The notes below the pieces were generated by a model, which had not been told where the DNA came from, made no database searches, and worked only from the letters and a program-made list of their open reading frames with translations. DNA of 7,516 bases from JBLIOB01 sp047639575. GTDB taxonomy: Bacteria > Bacteroidota > Bacteroidia > Flavobacteriales_D > Parvicellaceae. The stretch spans positions 1 to 7,516 of the forward strand of contig JBLIOB010000212.1 of the NCBI GenBank assembly GCA_047639575.1. The letters are read 5' to 3'. The position numbers and the translations under genes were made by a program. Below, piece after piece: positions 1-5,345 of this stretch. Each line of letters opens with the position of its first letter. The first letter of the stretch is position 1.

Positions 1-110
1 TCCTGAGCCATCCCGATTTATCGGGGTGAAATGTCGAAGGGCGTTAGTCGTGAAAATCGCCCTTCGACATTTCGCTCACTTTCAGTGATCGGCTCAGGAT
101 GACATTCTAG
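1..110. repeat. 121-bp cloverleaf palindrome, copy 1 (left end cut by window edge)
   Basis: Copy 1 lacks only its first 11 bases, which lie beyond the window. The visible part has the central perfect 16-bp inverted repeat (28-43 with 58-73, 14-nt loop 44-57), the left side hairpin CCCGAT/ATCGGG, the right side hairpin TCACT/AGTGA, and the right outer arm ending GACATTCTAG at 110. It differs from copy 2 at two loop positions only (TTT instead of TTC region of the left side loop, and TTAGT instead of TTAGG in the central loop), so no stem is affected. It lies downstream of the full-length MORN gene. A non-autonomous REP/MITE-like element is the likely class; no transposase is in the window. Confidence 0.9.
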
Positions 111-136
111 TTAACGGGTACGGACGTACAAATAAC
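111..136. repeat. Duplicated 26-bp flank between palindrome copy 1 and MORN gene 1
   Basis: This stretch matches 1008-1033 with one mismatch (TTAACGGGT here, TTAACGAGT there). It contains a tiny palindrome, GTACG-GA-CGTAC (119-130), also present in the other copy. After copy 3 (1406 onward) only the first nine bases, TTAACGGGT, are shared before the sequences diverge, so the duplication breakpoint probably lies there. Confidence 0.8.
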
Positions 137-856
137 TCAATCAAAAAAGCTACCTCTTGAAACGTATTTGAAATCCTTATATACTTCAACAAATGCTAGT
201 AATTCGTCTTCATCGTAGATATATAAATTGCCATCTTTTAATTTACCATTCTTAAATGTAGCCTTTAACAAAACGTCTCCGCTTGAAAGATATAGCAGAT
301 GATTTCCGTCTTTGATGGTGTCATTTGTTCCAATTGCAAGAGCATAATTGTCTTTAGTTAGAACATAGTCTTTACCAGTTAACGATGTGTCGCGGTGAAC
401 GGCAAGAGAAACATTAATTGAATCTAAAGTGTTTCCTTTACTGTCATAATCATATGAAGCAAGGCCTCCTTTGTGAAAGGAATCAGCAGTTTTAAAACCT
501 CCTGGATAAATGCATGGGGCAGTGGCAGTGTACCCTTTCATTATACCTTCTTCTTTAATGTTGCCTTTCGTGTCATACGTTATAAAGTTTCCAAATACAC
601 GGCCATTTTTAAAACTTATTTCAGATTTTGTTTGTCCTCCGTGGTAATACTTGCACCAAGTTCCAATTTTTCGATTATTTACATAATGCCCCTCTTCATA
701 TACTTCTAAAGAGTCGTAACCTATGACATTTCTTTGGTGTGCAAGAAATTGCCAGTGCCCTATTTTTTTCCCATTCTCATCAATCGCATTGATAGAATCC
801 TGAGCAACTGCAATGTTGGCTAATAAGAGAATCGATATGAGTAAGAATAACTTCAC
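137..856 (-). CDS. Secreted MORN-repeat (YwqK-like) protein, full-length paralogue
   Basis: The 239-residue product has a clear Sec signal peptide (KLFLLISILLLANIAVAQ, predicted cleavage near residue 18), so it should be periplasmic or outer-membrane associated. Residues about 28-108 carry MORN/YwqK-type modules such as GKKIGHW, YEEGHYVNNRKIGTW and FKNGRVFGNFITYD; a last module, FKNGKLKDGNLYIYDED, lies at about 201-217. Proteins of this type are common in Bacteroidota and often labelled 'YwqK family antitoxin', but no toxin partner is visible and I assign no function. The start is GTG at 854-856; an in-frame TAA lies four codons upstream, so no ATG start exists. The gene is preceded and followed by 121-bp palindromes and stops 26 bp before copy 1. 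A shorter, damaged paralogue lies immediately upstream. Confidence 0.8.
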   Translation of the reverse strand: MKLFLLISILLLANIAVAQDSINAIDENGKKIGHWQFLAHQRNVIGYDSLEVYEEGHYVNNRKIGTWCKYYHGGQTKSEISFKNGRVFGNFITYDTKGNIKEEGIMKGYTATAPCIYPGGFKTADSFHKGGLASYDYDSKGNTLDSINVSLAVHRDTSLTGKDYVLTKDNYALAIGTNDTIKDGNHLLYLSSGDVLLKATFKNGKLKDGNLYIYDEDELLAFVEVYKDFKYVSRGSFFD

Positions 857-886
857 TTCTATAAGTTAGTGATAATTAAACTTCCA
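857..886. repeat. Duplicated 30-bp leader upstream of MORN gene 1
   Basis: This 30-bp stretch between the GTG start and palindrome copy 2 matches 1255-1284 upstream of the paralogue with one mismatch (position 879 region, A here and T there). I see no TAnnTTTG promoter or Shine-Dalgarno sequence in it, so transcription may come from within the palindrome or by read-through from the two-component operon on the same strand. Confidence 0.75.
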
Positions 887-1007
887 CTAGAATGTCATCC
901 TGAGCCATCCCGATTCATCGGGGTGAAATGTCGAAGGGCGTTAGGCGTGAAAATCGCCCTTCGACATTTCGCTCACTTTCAGTGATCGGCTCAGGATGAC
1001 ATTCTAG
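887..1007. repeat. 121-bp cloverleaf palindrome, copy 2
   Basis: This is the best-preserved copy. The outer arms CTAGAATGTCATCCTGAGCC (887-906) and its exact complement (988-1007) form a perfect 20-bp stem. Inside are three hairpins: CCCGAT/ATCGGG with a 2-nt loop (909-922), a perfect 16-bp stem (925-940 with 955-970) with a 14-nt loop, and TCACT/AGTGA with a 3-nt loop (973-985). Folded, this is a four-way cloverleaf rather than a simple hairpin. The core TGTCATCCTGAGC resembles an intergenic repeat that I recall as widespread in Bacteroidota. The last codons and the stop of the upstream paralogue (991-1007) lie inside this copy. Confidence 0.93.
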
Positions 1008-1254
1008 TTAACGAGTACGGACGTACAAATAACTCAATCAAAAAGCTACCTCGCGAAGCGTACTTAAAGTCTCTGCATACTTCAACACTCTCCAATAATC
1101 TGTCTTCATCGTAGATATATAAATTGCCATCTTTCATTTTACCATCTTTAAATGTCGCTTTTAAAAAGACATCTCCATCTGTACAGTATAGAGGGTGCTT
1201 TCCATGTACAACGTTGACCAAAAATGGAATCAGTATGAACAAGAACAGCCTCAA
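991..1254 (-). pseudogene. Internally deleted, frameshifted paralogue of the MORN protein
   Basis: The 87-residue reading frame keeps the paralogue's signal peptide (MRLFLFILIPFLVNVVHG) and joins it directly to the last module: GDVFLKATFKDGKMKDGNLY at 27-46 aligns with residues 193-212 of the full-length protein. About 166 internal codons are missing, cleanly in frame. Near the 3' end the T6 run of gene 1 is T5 here, so the shared ending GSFFD-stop becomes GSFLIELFVRPY and the frame runs through the flank into palindrome copy 2, ending at a TGA there (991-993). The start codon is TTG at 1252-1254, aligned with the GTG of gene 1, with the same in-frame TAA four codons upstream. It may be a decayed gene or a minimal secreted protein that is still made; the deletion keeps frame, which argues mildly for the latter. 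Confidence 0.7.
1008..1033. repeat. Duplicated 26-bp flank beside palindrome copy 2
   Basis: This is the second copy of 111-136 with one mismatch. It follows palindrome copy 2 and is read through by the frameshifted paralogue, which places it in coding sequence here but in 3' untranslated sequence beside gene 1. Confidence 0.78.
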
Positions 1255-1284
1255 TTCTATAAGTTAGTGATAATTATACTTCCA
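1255..1284. repeat. Duplicated 30-bp leader upstream of the MORN paralogue
   Basis: This is the second copy of 857-886 with one mismatch. It sits between the TTG start of the truncated paralogue and palindrome copy 3. Its near identity contrasts with the clearly diverged coding sequence next to it. Confidence 0.75.
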
Positions 1285-1405
1285 CTAGAATGTCATCCTG
1301 AGCCATCCCGATTCATCGGGGTGAAATGTCGAAGGGCGTTAGTCGTGAAAATCGCCCTTCGACATTTCGCTCACTTTCAGTGATCAGCTCAGGATGACAT
1401 GCTAG
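1285..1405. repeat. 121-bp cloverleaf palindrome, copy 3
   Basis: This copy has the same architecture as copy 2, with outer arms at about 1285-1304 and 1386-1405. It carries two changes in the right outer arm (AGCTC instead of GGCTC, CATGCTAG instead of CATTCTAG) without compensating changes on the left, so its outer stem has two mismatches; the central 16-bp stem and both side hairpins are intact. It separates the response regulator (stop at 1440) from the MORN paralogue. It lacks a downstream T-run in the minus-strand direction, so it is not a typical intrinsic terminator, though it could fold in a read-through transcript. Confidence 0.92.
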
Positions 1406-1439
1406 TTAACGGGTTTCAAAAGATGGTTAGGAAGTTATT

Positions 1440-2135
1440 TTAAACCGGAGTATTCAGAATCAACCCAACAGAAGGAATAGATTCTATAGATAGTTGCGGG
1501 TCCGCTTTTAAGTATTTTCTTAATTTGCTTACGAACACATCCAAGCTTCTACCTATGAAGTAATCATCATTTCCCCAAACGGAAATCATAATATCTGATC
1601 TTGGAACAATTTCATTTGGCTTATGACAAAGTATTTTCAGGATTGCAGATTCTTTTTGGGTTAGTCTTCTTTCTTCCTCTGGGCCTTTTAAAGACTGAGT
1701 ATTACAAATCAGCTTATACTCTCCAATAGAATATTCAGTTTTAAACTCAGGTTGTTTGGACTCTCCTGCTCTTTCTAGAATCGCATTAATTCGACAAACC
1801 AGAACTTCTTCATTAAATGGTTTCGTTACATAATCATCGATACCAACCTTGAACCCTTTTACTTTGTCTTCGGGCATTGATCGAGCAGTTAACATGATGA
1901 TAGGGACTTTCTTTTCGTCCTCTCTAATCTTTTCTGCTAATTGAAAGCCATCCATTTTAGGAAGCATTAAATCAAGTATGCAGAAATCATATTTTCCGTT
2001 TACGTATGCATTTAGTCCAGACTCGCCATCGCGATACAGTTTTACATCGAAGCCATTAGCCTCTAAATATTCAACCAACATAAATCCAAGATTCACATCG
2101 TCTTCAACTAACAGTATTTTGATCTTATTTTTCAC
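1440..2135 (-). CDS. OmpR/PhoB-family response regulator (RprY-like)
   Basis: The 231-residue protein has a receiver domain (about 5-120) with acidic pocket E11-D12-D13, phosphoacceptor D55 in LDLMLPKMDG, T83 and K105 in TKPF, so all key residues are present. Residues about 133-231 form a winged-helix DNA-binding domain, with LTQKESAILKILC and the recognition region GRSLDVFVSKLRKYLK, as in Bacteroidota RprY-type regulators. The start is GTG (2133-2135), 11 bp inside the kinase gene's 3' end; an in-frame TGA two codons upstream excludes a longer protein. The overlap implies translational coupling with the kinase. The likely target is the divergent cysteine-rich peptide gene, because phased direct repeats suited to this family lie in that intergenic region. 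The paired kinase is certain from position; the target is inference. Confidence 0.95.
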   Translation of the reverse strand: MKNKIKILLVEDDVNLGFMLVEYLEANGFDVKLYRDGESGLNAYVNGKYDFCILDLMLPKMDGFQLAEKIREDEKKVPIIMLTARSMPEDKVKGFKVGIDDYVTKPFNEEVLVCRINAILERAGESKQPEFKTEYSIGEYKLICNTQSLKGPEEERRLTQKESAILKILCHKPNEIVPRSDIMISVWGNDDYFIGRSLDVFVSKLRKYLKADPQLSIESIPSVGLILNTPV

Positions 2136-3384
2136 TGATCAAAGGAAGTTTAATGATAAATGTTGAACCGATGCCTAGATTACTTTTCACGGAGATGCTT
2201 CCTTTCATACGGCCGATGACCATCTTGACGTAAGTAAGTCCAAGACCAAACCCTTTTACTTGATACTGATCTCCTTTAGTTACTCTATAAAACTCTTCGA
2301 AAATGTTGTTTAAATGGTCTTTGCTTATACCAATTCCATGATCTTGAACTTCTACCACCAACATGCCATTCTTGTTGTTTGCAGAAACTGCAATGTCCAC
2401 TTTATCCCCGGAGTACTTGATCGCATTATCCACTAAATTGGAAAACGAATTATAAAGGAAAGACTGTCTACTAATTATTACGTTATCCTGGGCTGACCAG
2501 TTTAAATCAATGCTAAGATTTTTAGAATCGTGCATGATCCTGAAGTTTTCAAGAACAGACTCCATAACCTCCTTCGCATTCACTTGTTCTGTAAATTCTG
2601 AATCCAAGTTGTTTTCAGAAGAAGCCATGGTTAGCAGGTCTTCACAATTGTCAACCAACCGTTCATTTTCCTCTTTAATAATGCGGCTATACTGTTGGAT
2701 TTTTTCGGACGACACTACATCTTGGTGTCTCGCTATCATATTGTTGGCAAATGAAATATTGGCTAGCGGAGTTTTGAATTCGTGCGTCATGTTATTGATG
2801 AATTCTCGAGCCTTTTTAGCTATCCCTTTCTCCCTTTTATAGTACCTGAACGTTATGATAAAAGCAATTGTTATAAATAGAATCAATAAAATGGATGAGA
2901 TGAAGATCGGTCCCATTTGATTGAATAGGTACTTTGATTTTCCAGGGAATTCTATGTACATGATAACGCCTGCTTCTTCAAATACCTTATCCATATTTTT
3001 GGTGAACGTATGTTTGGAGTTTTGTCCGTTAGGCCCATTGATTTGGTTCTTACAGAAATCAAAATTATAATTCAAGTTGATGTTGAATCTTGCCAATTCA
3101 TTTTGAATAATGGAGTCTACACTTTGCCATTCTTTTTCAGTATTCAGCACTGTGCAGCAAAAATTATTCTTTTCCTTGATTAAGCAGGTTTTAACACTTT
3201 TACAAACTTGCCTATTTTCTGAAATTTCATCGACAATAACGTCTAAGGCGATTGCAGCTTGGGTATCAAAGGCGATCTTCTGTTCTCCCGCAGAATTATA
3301 AGCGTATAAGACCTGATTAACAAGCAATCCAATCAGTAAGATTGAGGTGATGCCTATTAATAGTTTAGAAGATCTCTTTTTCAT
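2125..3384 (-). CDS. Membrane sensor histidine kinase with cysteine-rich periplasmic domain
   Basis: Numbered from the ATG at 3382-3384, the protein has 419 residues; an alternative TTG at 3400-3402 would add six residues but is less likely. A membrane segment at about 8-28 and a second at about 158-180 enclose a periplasmic domain (29-157) that I do not recognise. It holds five cysteines (61, 67, 76, 77 and 111) in a Cx5Cx8CC pattern plus one distal. The cytoplasmic part has the HisKA H-box MTHEFKTPLANI with phospho-acceptor H201, the N-box NLVDNAIKYS (320 key Asn), G1 DHGIGI (348-353) and G2 GFGLGL (378-383), so it is catalytically complete. There is no obvious HAMP or PAS domain; TM2 leads almost directly into the dimerisation helix. 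Disulfide change or metal binding by the periplasmic cysteines is the attractive input signal, but this is inference. Confidence 0.94.
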   Translation of the reverse strand: MKKRSSKLLIGITSILLIGLLVNQVLYAYNSAGEQKIAFDTQAAIALDVIVDEISENRQVCKSVKTCLIKEKNNFCCTVLNTEKEWQSVDSIIQNELARFNINLNYNFDFCKNQINGPNGQNSKHTFTKNMDKVFEEAGVIMYIEFPGKSKYLFNQMGPIFISSILLILFITIAFIITFRYYKREKGIAKKAREFINNMTHEFKTPLANISFANNMIARHQDVVSSEKIQQYSRIIKEENERLVDNCEDLLTMASSENNLDSEFTEQVNAKEVMESVLENFRIMHDSKNLSIDLNWSAQDNVIISRQSFLYNSFSNLVDNAIKYSGDKVDIAVSANNKNGMLVVEVQDHGIGISKDHLNNIFEEFYRVTKGDQYQVKGFGLGLTYVKMVIGRMKGSISVKSNLGIGSTFIIKLPLISEK

Positions 3385-3422
3385 TATAGTAAAGTTAGCC
3401 AATCATTAACAGAGTTTACACT

Positions 3423-3461
3423 TGTAACATGCATATAACACGTATTAACTTGGCTATAACC
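3423..3461. promoter_or_regulatory. Four phased TAAC direct repeats, candidate response-regulator operator
   Basis: Four boxes, TGTAACA (3423), TATAACA (3434), ATTAACT (3444) and TATAACC (3455), share the core TAAC at 3425, 3436, 3446 and 3457. The spacing is 11, 10 and 11 bp, one helical turn each, which is the arrangement recognised by tandem OmpR/PhoB-family dimers. A further TTAAC lies at 3406-3410. The array lies 59-97 bp upstream of the peptide ATG and 39-77 bp upstream of the kinase ATG, so it could activate the peptide and autoregulate the two-component genes. An imperfect palindrome (3436-3447) overlaps it. The site is predicted by eye only. Confidence 0.5.
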
Positions 3462-3482
3462 TACATTCGAGGAGATGCTCCG

Positions 3483-3490
3483 TTTATTTG
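3483..3490 (+). promoter_or_regulatory. Candidate -7 box of the cysteine-rich peptide gene
   Basis: TTTATTTG matches the Bacteroidota -7 consensus TAnnTTTG at five of the six defined positions. It would start transcription near 3496 and give a short, A-rich, Shine-Dalgarno-free leader. I see no good -33 TTG at normal spacing, which would fit a promoter that needs the upstream TAAC array and its activator. Confidence 0.35.
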
Positions 3491-3519
3491 AATAATCAAT
3501 TAAATTAAAACAAAATCTC

Positions 3520-3747
3520 ATGAAAAAATTAGCAATAGTATTAGGATCATCAGTTGTCTTAGCCGTAGCAGTATTCTCTACAACATTCGTGTTGGCAGGT
3601 GAAAACGACATGGAAACTCAGGAAATGTCTGTAGAAGATTGCAACCCGGAAACTTGCAAGAAAGTTTGTAAAGAACAATGTGCGAAGCATTGCACTGCAG
3701 CTGATATAAAAAATTGTCAGAAGGTTTGTTCTTCTAAAGGAAAGTAA
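3520..3747 (+). CDS. Small secreted cysteine-rich peptide (unrecognised family)
   Basis: The 75-residue product starts at an ATG after an A-rich leader. Residues 1-26 are a clear Sec signal peptide (KKLA, then a hydrophobic core ending FVLAG), leaving a mature acidic-to-basic peptide of about 49 residues. It has seven cysteines at 41, 46, 50, 54, 58, 66 and 70. Cysteines 46, 50, 54 and 58 are four residues apart and would line one face of a helix; 66 and 70 form another CxxxC after TAADIKN, suggesting a helical hairpin. Such ladders occur in metal-storage proteins such as Csp copper proteins and in twin-CX3C proteins, but I see no homology to either. It is the only plus-strand gene, divergent from a cysteine-rich sensor kinase, and has its own terminator. 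A metal- or redox-responsive periplasmic peptide is my inference. The odd number of cysteines leaves at least one free thiol unless it dimerises. Confidence 0.85.
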   Translation: MKKLAIVLGSSVVLAVAVFSTTFVLAGENDMETQEMSVEDCNPETCKKVCKEQCAKHCTAADIKNCQKVCSSKGK

Positions 3748-3769
3748 GACTCAGCTGACTAATAGCACT

Positions 3770-3816
3770 GCCTTCTTGGTCAGATTTAGGTCTGATACGA
3801 GGAGGCTTTTTATTTT
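3770..3816 (+). terminator. Intrinsic terminator of the cysteine-rich peptide gene
   Basis: GCCTTCTTG and TCAGA on the left pair with TCTGA and CGAGGAGGC on the right (14 bp including G-T pairs, one small internal loop, TTTAGG loop), directly followed by CTTTTTATTTT. It begins 22 bp after the peptide stop. The T-run reaches over the stop codon of the convergent PD40-OmpA gene (3810-3812). In the opposite direction the stem is followed by AGTGCTATTAG, which is not T-rich, so it acts best for the plus strand. Confidence 0.85.
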
Positions 3817-5345
3817 ATGCTAATCTCAACCCTCCTGTTAGACTCCTTGCCAGAAGCATGAGAATTAGTTTCTGCAGGTTGTTTAGATCCGTGAAACGAA
3901 ACCTGAATTTGATGCTTCGGAATTCCAAGTTCTACCATTTGATTATAAATTCTTTTGGCCCGATTTTCAGAAAGCTCCACGTTGTATTCATGATTTCCAT
4001 CGCTACATGTGTGGCCTGAAAGCTGAATTATAGACTCAGGGTGCAGTTTCATTCTAGAAACAAAAACGTTTAATTTCTCTTTTTCTTTTGCCGTAATGAA
4101 ATGATTGTCAAATTCGAAAAGTATAATATGTTCAGGCTGATTTTGCTCAATTATGAAATCTTTGATAACCTCATTGTCTCCTGCAAGAAGATCAAGATCA
4201 TAATACTTGATGTCTTCTCCTGAAGTGATTTTTATCTTAAGATCCTTCACTGGTTCAGGAATAGAGACAGAAAATTCGCCTGTAATTTTGTTAGTTGTTC
4301 CAGTAGTAACAACAGTTCCGTCAGCCATTTCTATTTGAACAACCGCTTTCGCTGGCTTCCCATTTGAATCATGCACTTTTCCATTTAATATAATAGTCTT
4401 ACTTGGTTTAATTAAAGGGTCTGCCTTGCTTAAATCCGCATGGTAGATGTCGCCATCTCGAACAAAATAAGCTTCATAGCCGTTCCCGGCAACGATAAAT
4501 CCATAGTCGTCATGCTTCGTGTTGAAAGGTGCTCCAAGGTTAACGATTTCATCTATGCTTCCATCATCATGAAGTTTCGCTTTGAAAATGTCCAAGCCGC
4601 CTTTTCCTCCATAACCGCTCGAAGCAAAATACAGTGATTTGCCATCTGCCGCTAGAAATACAGATCGTTCATCTTTATCCGTTGAAGTTGGATGCTTTTT
4701 CAAATAGCTCCATTCTCCATCTTTCTTTTTCGAAATAAACAAATCAAGATCGCCATCGTAGTCGTGACCAGCCGCCACGATAAATGTTTGCTGATCTGGT
4801 GAAACGGTCATCCCATCAGTCGCACTAATTTTATGACTGCTGTCAACAAACATTTGATTGATTCCGCCTCCCATTGGGGTTTTAGTGCGCCAATGCATAC
4901 CATCTAGATTTGAAGAATAATAAGGTCCACCCATTCCTTGCCAGTTACCCATCCAACTTTGAAAATAAACTTTCTGACCATCTTGAGAAATAACTGGCTC
5001 GTCTTCGCCTGACATTGTATTGATGTTAGTGCCGATTGCTTTGGGTTTGGTCCATTTACCCTCTATTTTCTCACTCATGAAGATGTCTCCGTCAAATTCA
5101 GGTTTGTCTTTAAACGTTGTGTAATTCTCACTAGACCATTCGTTTCCGCCACGTCCCGTCATAAAGAACAGATAGCGTGCGCTAGGAGTTATAGAAATGT
5201 TAGTCTCCCTGAATGGACTATTTAAGATGTCCATTCGCTCTACTTTTACATCGCCATTTTTGGCATTAATTATTGTTGGAGATTGGCTGTGAAGCGTTAT
5301 AGAGGTTAAAAGTAAGCAGGTTATATAGGTAAGTGTTTGCTTCAT
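3810..5345 (-). CDS. Secreted PD40 beta-propeller / CRD / OmpA-domain envelope protein
   Basis: The 511-residue protein has a Sec signal peptide (about 1-20, ending LHS-QS); the only early cysteine (C10) lies inside the hydrophobic core, so it is probably not a lipoprotein. Residues about 46-305 form a PD40/WD40-like propeller with recurring motifs (ISQDGQKVYFQS, LAADGKSLYFASSGYGGKGG, GNGYEAYFVRDGDIYHADL). Residues about 318-400 look like a carboxypeptidase-regulatory-like beta sandwich, and 405-511 form an OmpA peptidoglycan-binding domain (LSGHTC...N...LSENRAKRI). This order resembles PorE of the type IX secretion system, but the TPR region and lipobox are absent, so I do not give that name. 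In the OmpA motif the usual GHTD aspartate is C447, while R463 is retained. The ATG overlaps the upstream methyltransferase stop (ATGA), implying translational coupling. It probably anchors to the cell wall in the periplasm. Confidence 0.88.
   Translation of the reverse strand: MKQTLTYITCLLLTSITLHSQSPTIINAKNGDVKVERMDILNSPFRETNISITPSARYLFFMTGRGGNEWSSENYTTFKDKPEFDGDIFMSEKIEGKWTKPKAIGTNINTMSGEDEPVISQDGQKVYFQSWMGNWQGMGGPYYSSNLDGMHWRTKTPMGGGINQMFVDSSHKISATDGMTVSPDQQTFIVAAGHDYDGDLDLFISKKKDGEWSYLKKHPTSTDKDERSVFLAADGKSLYFASSGYGGKGGLDIFKAKLHDDGSIDEIVNLGAPFNTKHDDYGFIVAGNGYEAYFVRDGDIYHADLSKADPLIKPSKTIILNGKVHDSNGKPAKAVVQIEMADGTVVTTGTTNKITGEFSVSIPEPVKDLKIKITSGEDIKYYDLDLLAGDNEVIKDFIIEQNQPEHIILFEFDNHFITAKEKEKLNVFVSRMKLHPESIIQLSGHTCSDGNHEYNVELSENRAKRIYNQMVELGIPKHQIQVSFHGSKQPAETNSHASGKESNRRVEISIK

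Noticed and set aside
137..856. Toxin-antitoxin locus
   Set aside because: The YwqK label suggests it, but both proteins carry signal peptides and no toxin-like gene is adjacent; the label reflects MORN-module similarity only.
1195..1383. Plus-strand open frame of 62 codons
   Set aside because: It crosses the start region of the MORN paralogue and the palindrome, has no domain or leader, and is best explained as a shadow of those features.
1..1405. Integron-like cassette array with attC sites
   Set aside because: The palindrome-gene alternation and size fit, but no RYYYAAC/GTTRRRY core pair is found at the ends (CGTTAAC and GTGGAAG are near misses) and no integrase is in the window.
1..1405. 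CRISPR array
   Set aside because: There are only three 121-bp repeats, separated by protein-coding segments of very different length, with strong internal palindromes and no cas genes.
1285..1405. Palindrome copy 3 as the intrinsic terminator of the two-component operon
   Set aside because: No T-run follows the stem in the minus-strand direction, and the same element occurs beside unrelated ends; termination cannot be claimed from sequence.
3390..3397. Minus-strand TAACTTTA as the kinase operon promoter
   Set aside because: It is one base off TAnnTTTG but only 5 bp before the ATG and without a -33 element, so I could not support it as a feature.
3385..3402. Longer kinase start at TTG 3400-3402
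   Set aside because: The ATG at 3382-3384 starts MKKRSSK directly before the first membrane segment, which is a typical beginning; the TTG adds six non-typical residues.
3384..3611. Minus-strand open frame of 75 codons across the divergent intergenic region
   Set aside because: It lies antisense to the signal peptide of the cysteine-rich gene and covers the operator region; no signal peptide or motif supports it.
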